From positions 2,071,001-2,135,000 of the forward strand of contig BSYQ01000006.1 of NCBI GenBank assembly GCA_030272585.1: 64,000 bases of DNA, in the 5' to 3' direction. Of this stretch, positions 33,805 to 44,943 are shown one piece after another. The position numbers and the translations under genes were made by a program. Source of the stretch: Bryopsis sp. KO-2023. Taxonomy: Eukaryota > Chlorophyta > Ulvophyceae > Bryopsidales > Bryopsidaceae. The notes below the pieces were generated by a model. The model saw only the letters and a program-made list of their open reading frames with translations. It searched no databases and was not told the origin of the DNA. The stretch's first letter is position 1; each line of letters opens with the position of its first letter.

Positions 33805-36790
33805 TCATTTCAAACATAGAAAAAAATTTCCAGAAAGAGTGAACCCACAGGAAAAAAAGTGAGAAAAGTGAAACTGCAAGCCACGATGCGTGTTGCTTTG
33901 TGGGTCAGAAAAACGCATGAATTTCACATCAATTTCAGCATGAATTCCGTGGTAATGACAAGGGGTATTGCTGAGATCAAAACCTTCATAATCGCTTTCT
34001 TCATCTTCGCCGGTGTCTTCCTCATCTGATCCGGACTCCTCAGAATCGCTCCCTCCCTTATCGTCTGCTGCTTCTTCTTTTTCTTGTTCACCACCACTTT
34101 CGGCCTCGTCTGAGTCTGACTCCGGCAGGGTTCTCCTTTTCGAGCGAGCCTGGGCATTGCCATTAGTCGATTTGTGGCCAGGGTTTCCTGTTTCCCCTCC
34201 TGACAAAGAAAAAAACAAAACACAACCATGCACAAGTTGAAAAATTGAATTGAACTGAATCAATGAACTGTAAAAACAGATCCCGACAAAGTCCTGCGTT
34301 TTGGCGCTTCCTGTCTGATTGTGACTGACATGCGCGAGTCATCGATGATCGAAACGTGGAGTTGATTATATTTGCACCAGATAGGGGTGGAGTTTTTGTT
34401 TCATCCACACTCTTGATGTTTTGGGATTGGGTGGTGCGGAGCCGGATGTGTTTCGCTGCCAACCACAAAACAGTAGATTCACCCTAATTTCTTTGCTCAA
34501 TTTACCGTCGATATCATCATCCTCCACTTCTATTGGGTCATCCTCGGAAGATTCTGGCTTGGAGGTGTTTTTTGAAGGATTGGGCTGTTTTCTTTTGAGT
34601 CCAGTTTTCTTCAAAGGATTCTCTTGATTGATCGTCAAATCATCGCTCCTGTTTCATAGCCAGCACAGCATAGATTACAAAAAAAAAAAAACACTGGGAA
34701 TTTTTTTTTTTAAAAGAATCATTTCGATCGATTAACCACCGGGCAAACCAAAATGTCATGAAATTGCCCCTTCCTCTCTTCCCTCCCTCATAAAAAATTC
34801 AATGCACAACAATTTCTCGCTCAGAAATCTTTTTTCAACACAGCAATGGCAAGAGGTTCCAGTTTTCCTTTCCCAGGTTTCAACATGGCATCCTGACCAA
34901 TTCGATCATTCACACAAAAATGTCTTTTTTTTCTTTCTTTTTTTTCACCTTTTATTTTTTTCCACTTCTACGAACGTTTACTACAACTCCACAAGTTTTT
35001 TTTGGTTTTTTTATTAACCCATTATCATCAAAACACATTGAATCCTCCTTTTTGAAACCACTCACTTGATTTCGTACTAACAGGAGAATCGATGTTTTAG
35101 AAAACCACTCACTTGTAGGAAACCATGGCTGCAGCACGTCGGGGTCTCCTGCCCGTCCCAGTAACGATGTTTGAGGTGTCTATGCCTTCCAAATCGCGAG
35201 TTCTTTCCAAGTGGCCTTTCACCCTCGAGATTTCATGGGGCGTCGAATTCAACCCCAGCCCATGCTTCCTGGCCAGACTCTCCAGTGCAGCCGCCAAAGA
35301 ATCCACATCACGATTCTGGCTGTACACGTTCGGTGAAATTCTGAAACAGGCAAGCGCCCTTTTTCAGAATCAGGTTGTTTTTCGTTTTTTGCACGATAAT
35401 GTGTGAATGTAATATTGATGAAAACGAAAGGACCTGAAATCCTGGGGCAATGATCGTGAAACAATTCTTTTTTCGAATCTGTGGGTTCTTTTCCTTCTTG
35501 TTTCTTTACTTGATGGTCGCATCTTTCAGAATTTTCTTCAATTTGCTGATGACTGGTCCACCTGCGAACAGCACCAAGCAAATCACACAGATATCGATCA
35601 CAAATTTGACACTTTTTTTTTGGCATGCAAAATTCGCAGCAGTTCCCCATGCTAATACATTCACACTGTAAAAGAAACGATCTGCTTACGCAACACATGT
35701 CAAGGCCTGAGAAAAAACTGGAGCTTCCGGATGCCAAAACGGCGAAACTTACTCGGCCAGTATTGGCATCAAGCAGAGGAGCCTTCACAGATTGAACCCG
35801 GATGAGGTCCATGTATATTTTTATTTCCTCTTTTTTTGTTACCTATCGGTGCGGCTTTGGGCTTGGAGTCTCTGGGGGGCGATACGCGCACTTTCTTTTT
35901 GGATGTTTGGGGTTTCTTTTCGGCCGGAGGCTTTCTTTTCTTCCCTTTGCTTTCAGGCCGTCTTTTCACCTCCTCCTCCTCCTCCTCCTCCCCCCCCTCC
36001 TCCTCCTCCTCGAAACTCGCTTCATTGCTGTTTTCTGATTTTTCCTCTTCCCCATTTTGGCCCCCATCCTCCTCGTCACAATCGACCTGCTCCACGATCT
36101 GCAGCGAAAAAAATTACAACAAAAGAAACTTTAAAAAAGGACAAAAAAAGGCTTCTTCAGTTTTTTCGACCAGTAAATTTAACTTGTGAAGGTGTGGTTT
36201 GGAGAAGATGTCGAGAAACCGTCAGTGGAAATGGCTGCACACCACCATGCTGCTGTGAATTGTTTCGGTGAAAAAAAAAATTATTAGTCATGTCGTCCAT
36301 TAAACACCTCAACAGTGACTCATCGGAACCCCCCAATTAACCCTACATATCCTTTCTCTTCCAGTTTTGTTTTTTTTTGGCTTTGAATGATGGAACACTA
36401 AACATCAGTTGCTTTTTTTTTTTGGCATCGGCAAAATATTAATGGGGCAAACCATTAACCGTTGTTAACAGAAAAATAACACAAACCTTGGTGATTCGTT
36501 TCCCCAGCTCCTCCTTGAACCTGGCGAGGGATTTCGTTGGCAACCCAAGGTCTTCCTCCAATAACCGAGTCACCTTCTTAACCGACAGCGTTCTGCAAGC
36601 AAGGAAAACAGGAAAACGACGAAGAGTCAAAAGAATCCCTGGCATCATCCACAATCCGCGACCATCAGCCCACCTCTCTTCCGAAAGCTCCGTTTCTGGA
36701 AGACTGTCGGCCTTACTCTATATTCTCCCGAATGAACGCCTCCCGCTTCTGGAGCGCGGCGCTCACTTCTGCGAGACTCGTTTCAGTCAT
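33805..36790 (-). CDS. HIRIP3/CHZ-motif histone chaperone with DEK-C domain
   Basis: Nuclear acidic protein of the HIRIP3/Chz1 type, which binds H2A- or H2A.Z-H2B. ATG 36790 starts MTETSLAEVSAALQKREAF; exon 2 (36487-36592) completes a DEK-C-like helical domain (TLSVKKVTRLLEEDLGLPTK). Exon 3 (35843-36098) is a long Glu-rich and Lys-rich linker. The exon at 35113-35340 holds the CHZ motif, LERTRDLEGIDTSNIV then GTGRRPRRAAA. Exons 34506-34648 and from 34199 down add acidic Ser/Asp/Glu blocks. Phases close across these exons if a 17-base exon (about 35692-35708) and a Cys-rich exon (about 35574-35668, NCCEFCMPKKKCQICDRYLC) are included; a different small exon near 35760 is the alternative. The stop at 33805 follows a tail unlike the family, so the true end may be a little earlier. 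DEK-C plus CHZ order makes the family call firm. Confidence 0.78.
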
Positions 36791-38004
36791 TTTTTTTTCT
36801 CCTGCCCACGCGCGGCCCTCTTGGGTTTTTCCTCAAACGAAGTTGGTGTCCTTTGCTGCTCGCCTGGACAGGGCTTTTTTCTGGGAGATTACTAATACGT
36901 GTGAAAGTGTGACCGAAAGGGGTCGCTCGAAAAGGATCCTCGCTTTGGTTTGGAGAGAAGTTCGGAGTTGGGGAAATTGATCGGAACGATTGCTTTTCCT
37001 TGAGTTACTTTTCTCAATAAGCCAGTTTTTCAACGACCCTATTCGGCAGCTTCACAGTTCAAGAATTGAAGAAACGGTGCAAATGTCAATTTTCCCTTTT
37101 CTTCTCTTTTTTTTTTTTTGGGGGGGGGGTTGGATGATGTGCATAAATGTAAGCTGTGGAGGAAACCACTGTGAAGAAGTGTACTGCTGTGTACTGCCGA
37201 GTGATGGGACCAGTCGAGGTTGGCTTTCCCAAAATCTATACAAGGAATAATAGTACAATGTTGTTCCACCACCCTCGACTTCATATATTTGCACATCTCA
37301 GGCTTCCTTCCACGAGCTCTCCTTGACCAAAAAAAAAAATCAAGAAAGAAACTACAACCCCCTTTTTTTCTTTTTCTTTTCAACCGCCACGAGAAGCAAA
37401 TTCGCGTTTTGACCCAACCTCTGTGGTTTCTTTTTTTCCTGGAAGGTCAGTTTTTCTTATAGATATGTCCTTTGAACCATTTTTCCCTTGCCAGCCGGTA
37501 TTTTTTTTTTAAACCCCATCACCCAAATCTAAAGACCAAAAAAAAAGACCCTTTCCTCTTTGCTCAATCGTTTTTTTGGCAAAAGGAGTGCCACCCAAAC
37601 AACCAATGCAAAACAACCAAAACACAAAAAGGGTGGCTCTTTCTTCTCCCCCCAAAAAAAACAAAAGATTCCCAGGAGAAAAAGAAATCAGAAATTTTCC
37701 TTTAAAATAAATTGATTTTTAAAGGTTTTAAGAAAACTCCATCTCTTCCCCTGGCTGTGCCATGCATCAGTTCTAGTTTCAGAAAGTTTTTTTTTTGGTT
37801 CATGTCTCACCTCAAAAAAACAAACACCCCTTTTTTTCCTTCTTTTGTTTTCAAAAGCCCCAGCACACGAAGTCCCATTTCTAGATGGCCAACTAAGAGA
37901 AAAAAAGACTTTTGAAGTTCCACAAGTTTTTTCTAGACGTTCGAGTTGTATATATGGTTTCGACCTCTCCTTTCTCTTTTTTTTTCTCTCCCCTTCAGGT
38001 TCTC
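36791..38004. other. intergenic region between chaperone and H3 genes
   Basis: Contains the chaperone promoter on the left and the 3' flank of histone H3 on the right. A/T runs and one G run (about 37120) occur. No histone 3' stem-loop is evident after the H3 stop, as expected for a polyadenylated replacement histone. No gene is seen. Confidence 0.4.
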
Positions 38005-39182
<1,178 letters not shown>

Positions 39183-39196
39183 TTATGGAGTGCTGG

Positions 39197-39345
39197 CCTC
39201 ATTTTAAACCACGCCACAGCGTACGACATAATGGAATTTGATTGGCTGCCAATGCAGCCAGAATTTCACGAAAATCTTCATGTGCCTGCTGTCCAATCAA
39301 ATCACCTCCTTGGCTGCCAGCTCAACCACTTCACATCATCCAATA
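39197..39345 (-). promoter_or_regulatory. histone H3.3 promoter with clustered CCAAT boxes
   Basis: Upstream of the H3 start, four CCAAT/ATTGG boxes fall within 104 bases: ATTGG at 39241-39245 and CCAAT at 39249-39253, 39292-39296 and 39340-39344. A TTTAAA-type element (39202-39207) lies about 120 bases before the ATG. NF-Y-type CCAAT clusters are common in histone promoters. The transcription start is not known. Confidence 0.55.
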
Positions 39346-40303
39346 ATGCAATTTCAGCCCCACTGAAATCTTGACAGATTTCCTTTGGGGACTGCTCATT
39401 TTCTGTTCAAAAAAATCCACCCTTGCCTTTGAGGAAAACATAACATCCTTCAAATTGCACCCCCAGCCCATTCCCCATCCCAGTACAAACAAACAAACAA
39501 ACGTCAATTACTTCCCAGTACACTGTGACAGCACCACACTTTCCAGTCATGATCTTCTCTCTGCACTAACTGTTTCCTTACAAAAACGAGATGGAACAAA
39601 ACAAGGGCACCTTGTCTCAAAACAGTCTGTCTAACTATCTTCCCTTCGATATTACTATCCCGAGCTTCCATTCATGCAAAACTTTGATCAACTGACATAA
39701 TACTACTTCCATGCCCCTTTACACCCAGTCGCTATTCAAATGAGTTTTACTCCAGTCACCATCATCAGTACTTTGTTCCAGGCCCCCCCCCCACCGGCCT
39801 GATACTCGTGTTTACTGATTTTTTTTTTCATTTGCATTACCTAGGGCCCACTATGCAAATGCAAGTGATATCGGTCCTTGTCCCTGGCTGATAGCAACAT
39901 AAATTTTTCAGCCAGTATTTCATATAGGAATATATCATCCATAACGTTGTATCGCCAGAATATACAGGGTCAGCACTGAATGCATGATAATGTCATGTTG
40001 GCTTTCAGAAATGCGGAAAAGCGACTCTTAAGAACCTGAAAATAATGGTCAGTGGATAGATACACCACAGGGATACATCATCGTTTGGTTCTGGCATTTC
40101 ATGTGTTCAATCGTTTGTATCAAGTCCTGTTTTGTTGATGCTGTCAATCTGCTTCATCACCAGAATGGCTGTACGCAGACTGACAGAAGCAACGGCTCCT
40201 GGAGATTCTTTAGAGCATCATGCCTTGCGTTCGATTCGGTCAACGCTAAGTTTTGTAAATCAGATGCTGTGAGATGGACATTGCCATGGGCTTGAAAAGT
40301 CTG
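39346..40303. other. region with no supported gene
   Basis: AT-rich DNA between the H3 promoter and the 3' side of YJU2. It has a C run at about 39782-39791 and a minus-strand open stretch of about 40 codons (ASDLQNLALTESNARHDALK, about 40160-40280) that looks faintly coding but ends in stops. It could be a relic of an older gene. Confidence 0.35.
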
Positions 40304-40474
40304 TTAAGATACGAAATACCATTTCATCGGATGTGGGGTGACCACGTCCTGGCTGAACAAAACCACCGCATCGGTGATTTCCCAGCCCATCGGTATGGAG
40401 GGCTCATGGCTTTTTGCTGCAGCAGAATTCGAATCTAAAGAAGGGGTAATGGTGTCATGGTTGTTTGGATCCAT
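40304..40474 (-). CDS. small open frame, 56 residues, unrecognised
   Basis: From ATG 40474 the minus strand reads MDPNNHDTITPSLDSNSAAA, then GWEITDAVVLFSQDVV and HPMKWYFVS, ending TAA. Composition is protein-like but no family is recognised and no splice partner was found. With the neighbouring open stretch at 40160-40280 it may be a gene relic. Confidence 0.22.
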   Translation of the reverse strand: MDPNNHDTITPSLDSNSAAAKSHEPSIPMGWEITDAVVLFSQDVVTPHPMKWYFVS

Positions 40475-40621
40475 TAGTGTGTCAATGCTTGCATCTGTTC
40501 ATGGGCATCCCATCAATTGGATGATGTCATGATAAGTTACAAATGTCCCTACTACCACAAAGCTGTTCGATTCTAACAGTTGCCCCCACAAACATATCTC
40601 CCTTCCCCCACCACGAAGCCA

Positions 40622-41659
40622 TTAATCGGAGCCACTAGCATCACTGCTTCCATAATTAGCCAGTCCAGCCAAACCACCCCCACCCCCTCCAGAATCGCTG
40701 CTTTGGCCCTGGCCAGTATCTGGCAGACCTCCAGAGGCTGGGATGATTTCTTGCTGCTTTTTTTCTGTTCGTGTTGACCCTCCCTCCTGTGATTTCTTAC
40801 GGATCATAAATTTTGGCCCCGACTTGAACAAGCCCACGTCGGTCGTTTTCAGCTTGGATGCTGTTTCCTTCGGCCGACTCGATTCGCCATTACCACCAGC
40901 ACTGGTGGTGAAACCATTCCCCCCAGCATTTCCGGAAGTACCGACAGTCGAGGGGACGTTGACATCCACACTGGGGCCGCCACCCTCTTCTTCGCTGTCC
41001 TCATCTTTGAGTCTGGATTCTGAGCTCCTCAGCTTCTTCCGTTCGCTGAGAAACAATGCCCGAATGGCAGCTTCATCCTCCTCTTCGATTTCGGGTTCCT
41101 CCTCGACCTCCTCCTCCTCCATGCTCTTCTTCAATGCCGACAGCAACTGCTCCTGAGTCAATTCCTGCTTGCGTTTGTTCAGGCTCCGAAGTTCATCCAG
41201 AGCAGACAGCACATCCATCTCCCGCTTGCTGTCCAGGGTTCGATTCTCCATGGCTTTCATGGCATTGCCTTTTTCCTCGTCCTCCCGTTTTCTTTTCGAC
41301 TCGCCCGCCGTCTTTTCCCCCTCCCTCCAATGCTCATAGTTCCTGGAAGCCCCGTGCTCCACGACATAATCGTGGTTTTGAGGGTCCGTTTTCATCGTCA
41401 TTTCCGCCCCGCATGTCGAACACCGCATGTAGAATCGATAGATCTGGATGCCTAGGTAGTCCTCCCCAATCACGTCTTCCTTTCGGGAGTTGAATTTCGT
41501 TCCCTTGTACATGAAAGTTCCGCAAGTCTTGCAGCGAATAGACATGGGAAGCATCATCCTGACTTTCATCTGCCGATCCAGGGGCATGGAGTTCCGGGGG
41601 AGGTTTGCCGGATCGAAATCCGGGGGGTAGTACTTGTTCAGCACTTTTCGCTCACCCAT
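40622..41659 (-). CDS. YJU2: pre-mRNA splicing factor YJU2/CWC16 (CCDC94 type)
   Basis: Step-one splicing factor that joins the spliceosome with the Prp19 complex and helps place the branch helix. One exon, 345 residues from ATG 41659 (MGERKVLNKYYPPDFDP). The conserved N-terminal region is intact: NLPRNSMPLDRQMKVRMMLP, then a zinc site made of C43-x2-C46 (IRCKTCGTFMYKGTKFN) and C80-x2-C83 (FYMRCSTCGAEM), then DPQNHDYVVEHGASRNYE. The C-terminal half is Glu/Ser-rich and ends in a Gly run (SSDSGGGGGGLAGLANYG). The frame is open further upstream, but ATG 41659 matches the family start. It is divergent from the NuSAP-like gene, 836 bases apart. Lack of introns is notable beside intron-rich neighbours. 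Confidence 0.95.
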   Translation of the reverse strand: MGERKVLNKYYPPDFDPANLPRNSMPLDRQMKVRMMLPMSIRCKTCGTFMYKGTKFNSRKEDVIGEDYLGIQIYRFYMRCSTCGAEMTMKTDPQNHDYVVEHGASRNYEHWREGEKTAGESKRKREDEEKGNAMKAMENRTLDSKREMDVLSALDELRSLNKRKQELTQEQLLSALKKSMEEEEVEEEPEIEEEDEAAIRALFLSERKKLRSSESRLKDEDSEEEGGGPSVDVNVPSTVGTSGNAGGNGFTTSAGGNGESSRPKETASKLKTTDVGLFKSGPKFMIRKKSQEGGSTRTEKKQQEIIPASGGLPDTGQGQSSDSGGGGGGLAGLANYGSSDASGSD

Positions 41660-42495
41660 CTTTGCTGGAGAGGGAGGAAAAAGAAGAAGAACAGAAACGG
41701 AGCCGGGAAAGCAGGTGGGTAGAAGAAGAAAGGGGACCTCCGGATAATCGACAGCAGGAGGGAAAGAAAAAGGCCCTGGTGGAACACAGAGAGAAAAACT
41801 GAACTGGTGTGCATCGAAACCTTGTTTGGCATTTAAGGTGAAAAATCCCACAAACACAGTGTATTCGCGTCCAATGGATGGATGGAAGATATTGTTCAAC
41901 ATGTGCTTGCAGCAGCTTTTATTCCCTCCCCTCTCCTCCTCACAAAATGGTAAAAACATATAGAATCTAATCAAGGATTCAATGATAAATCGGCCAGAAA
42001 TTTGGCCTGGCAATCCCCCTTTTGCTGGTCAAAAAATAATGCAAAAAATACAACACACACTCCTAACATCTTCACATTATTGGGTCTGAGGAACCCAAAC
42101 CTGCAATGGTTTCAAAAACCATCAAAAAGAGTGAGACGCTAAAAACTCTCAAACACCCTTTGCGTTGCGATGCGACGTGGATATCGTTCCTTACCGGTTG
42201 AGCTCGAAACGAACACCGCCGAAGGAGGAAAACTGGCGACGGAATAAAAAACGCTTTCACGAAAAATACGATCCCCTTCTGTGTTTTTTTTTGGTCAGTG
42301 ACCATTAACACCCTGACAAATTGTCAGACCCAGAGTTAAAGCGCCCATTTTTCGATTGCTGGGGTCGCATCGCGGATTCTGGCTGTGTGGAAGAGGCACC
42401 ACGTTTGTCTGTTCACCACCAGCACTTCTTTCCCCTTTTCTTTTTCGTTGGCCCAGTTTCGTTTTCCGTTCAACGGGCTGTAACGACGTTTCGAA

Positions 42496-43953
42496 ATGGA
42501 CTTGGCGGGTTTGCGGGCTTTGGCACCCGAATCCCTCGAGGGGGAGGTGCGAAAGCTCAAGCGGAAGGAACTGCAATCTGTCGCCAAAGAGCTGCGCATT
42601 CGAGCCAACACCACGAACGTCAAGTTGAAAACGGATATTTTGGCTGCTCTCCAAAGTCAATCCACAAGTAGTGAGAAGGTCGCGGAAAGGGGTGCGGTTT
42701 CCGGTGCGTCGGATGCGAGCGTCGCGAACAAGGTCACCAAGAAAGCGGGCAAGAAAAGAAAGGCGGCTGCCGATGTGGCGAATGTGGCGACGGCGATAGT
42801 GGAGGGGCCGCATGTAATTGACAGGAATACGGGAGGCATTGAAGAAAACGAGCCCAGCGAAGCGACCCCGCGTCAACACGGAGAAAACCTCGAGTTCCCG
42901 GTGCTGTCTCCTGGAGACGTCAGCCCCACAATGCCCTTCGCGCGGAGCCCCGTCGTCGAAAAGCATTCATTCACCAGCGACGTGGGATTCGCGTCGGGTG
43001 CGGGGCCCGCAAACACCCAGCCAATCGCGGAAACGTTGAACATGGATTCAGACAAAGAGTCTCTTGGTCAGCCAGGGATGGTCTCCGACAGCGACTCGCC
43101 AAAACCGAAAGCTGTGGAAGAGCGCAACGCCAAAAAAATGCGTTGTAGTCCGCCAGAAACCGAGGTGGAGCCCGCTGTGGCAATCTCCTCCCCGATTCCC
43201 AACGCGATGACCGTCAGACCTTCCCTGTCTGACCAGGGAGGGATGTCCCCACCCACACCGGAGGGCAACGCGAAGTCCAACAGACCCTCTTTGAGCGACG
43301 GGAAAGCGGTGGAAATCGATCACTTGGTGAAGAGGAGATCCCTGGTGGGGGATTTGGTGCGTGAATCGGACAAGCTGGGGGCGAAACGAGTGGAAATGGC
43401 TTACAAAAGGGTTTACAAACATGCGCTGAAGGTGGGTCAGTGGCAGGGGAAAATGCAAGCAAAGATGGAGGGGCTGGAAGAAATCTGGAAAAGCTACAAA
43501 GCTAAATCGAAAAGGGGGGAGGGGAAATCCAAAGAGCTGGATTGGAGGGAGACCATCGGAGCTCTAAAATCGTTCGGAACGGACTCCCAGATGGTCAACA
43601 TCAAGAAACCAGGTCAAAGCGGGGTCGAATCGGAGAAAAAAACTAAAGAGAAGAGGAAGGCAGAAAATGCGAACGATGGGGGGAAAAGGAAAGAGCCCAA
43701 AATGGCTAAGAAGCCGACAGCTACGGCTGCTGCAGCTAGACCTCGACCGAGATTCAGGTCCAGCATGACAGCAACTCCGGTGGGGAAGTCGGGGTGCGAG
43801 GATGGTGCGGAAAAGAGGAAACCCAGGGCTAGCATTACTTTGCCGTTGGGTCAGACTGGGGGTGGGAGGTCGACCGTGTTCAACAGAAGTCCCAGTCCTC
43901 GCCCCATTCAAACCAGAATGAAGGGGGGCAAACAGGTAAAGCCATGGGCATGA
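42496..43953 (+). CDS. NuSAP-like SAP-domain microtubule/chromatin protein
   Basis: A 485-residue basic protein. Residues about 20-52, LKRKELQSVAKELRIRAN then VKLKTDILAAL, align well with the N-terminal SAP region of animal nucleolar and spindle-associated protein (as I recall, human NUSAP1 reads LKYSDLQNLAKSLGLRAN). The middle is a charged, low-complexity linker with SP sites and several RPSLSD repeats (TVRPSLSDQGG, SNRPSLSDGKA). A helical basic stretch follows (RSLVGDLVRESDKLGAKRVE). The C-terminus is Lys/Arg-rich (GGRSTVFNRSPSPRP), as in the microtubule-binding end of NuSAP. NuSAP bundles spindle microtubules and is imported by importins. ATG 42496 has an A at -3 and G at +4. The last codons may instead be intron: GGCAAACAG|GTAAAG near 43935 is a plausible donor, so the end is less certain. 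Function is inferred from the SAP match. Confidence 0.7.
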   Translation: MDLAGLRALAPESLEGEVRKLKRKELQSVAKELRIRANTTNVKLKTDILAALQSQSTSSEKVAERGAVSGASDASVANKVTKKAGKKRKAAADVANVATAIVEGPHVIDRNTGGIEENEPSEATPRQHGENLEFPVLSPGDVSPTMPFARSPVVEKHSFTSDVGFASGAGPANTQPIAETLNMDSDKESLGQPGMVSDSDSPKPKAVEERNAKKMRCSPPETEVEPAVAISSPIPNAMTVRPSLSDQGGMSPPTPEGNAKSNRPSLSDGKAVEIDHLVKRRSLVGDLVRESDKLGAKRVEMAYKRVYKHALKVGQWQGKMQAKMEGLEEIWKSYKAKSKRGEGKSKELDWRETIGALKSFGTDSQMVNIKKPGQSGVESEKKTKEKRKAENANDGGKRKEPKMAKKPTATAAAARPRPRFRSSMTATPVGKSGCEDGAEKRKPRASITLPLGQTGGGRSTVFNRSPSPRPIQTRMKGGKQVKPWA

Positions 43954-44943
43954 GTGTTTTGTTGTATGATCAAGGGGGCGACTGTTGACTTTTGGCCGAT
44001 TCAATGTGGGGGCTCGTTGGTGTGGTTGCTGATGGAGCTGGGATAGAGGGTAGCTTACCTTGCTGAATAGATTGTGACTGGGAGGATTATCTTTTGGGGA
44101 GGGGGGGGGGGGTTGAAAGGGAGCTCTTTTCCTCAAGAGGGTTTATGATTCTAGAAGACAAATGACCTCAACACAGGAAGGATGTGCATTTGGGGGGGCG
44201 TGCCTTTTTCGTTGCATTCATGCCAGGGTTCAGTAGATGTTTTTTTTCCCCAAACAAGATATCGAGAGGAGCAGTAATCCAGTTACGAAGAAAAGTGCAT
44301 GTGGTTGGGTTCAACTCACTGCATGGCATTGAGATTGAGGAAAGTTTGAGCTGGGCCCTTGAAAGGATGTAACTCACTGGCATTGGGTGGAGATCGATAA
44401 GGGAAATGGCTTCATGAAGCTTGTGGGTTTTTCTTGGGTCGTGAAAAATTACGATGGTAAAGCAACTGATCTTTTTTCGATTGTCTTCTTTTCCTGCTTC
44501 GAATGGGCATGAAATGAGTATCAATGGTGGGGAATCTCAGGATTTTTGTTGTACGGGGGATAACCAAAAGTATGGACAGGCTCTGTTAATTTCTTTCTTT
44601 CTGTTGGAAGAAAGGGGGGGGGGAGAAGATAGGTGTGGGGGATATGGGGAGTATTAAAAGATGTTGGGTGAAAAAATAGGAGGATTTGTAGTTTTAGACT
44701 CTTGTTGTATGTTCTTCTTTTGTCTGTGTCGATTTCTGAGTGAAAAATAATGAGAAATATCACATCGTTTTTGTTTTGAGTTTGATGCAATCTAAGGACA
44801 TGTCACTCAACCACACGTATTTCCTCAATGCTTAACCCGCTCGTTCTTGAAGAAACCAAAAGCGATCGAGATAAATCCACACAAGGACAGCCCCCACATC
44901 GAAACCTCTTGGTGCGTTGAGGTTCCATACATATCTGCCGACC
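43954..44943. other. intergenic region with no supported gene
   Basis: Holds G runs at about 44100-44112 and 44616-44624. If the donor at about 43936 is used, a last NuSAP exon could lie here, but I could not identify it. Nothing else is seen. Confidence 0.4.

Noticed and set aside
42072-42966. Minus-strand open frames opposite the NuSAP-like gene
   Set aside because: They overlap the better supported plus-strand SAP-domain frame and carry no domain.
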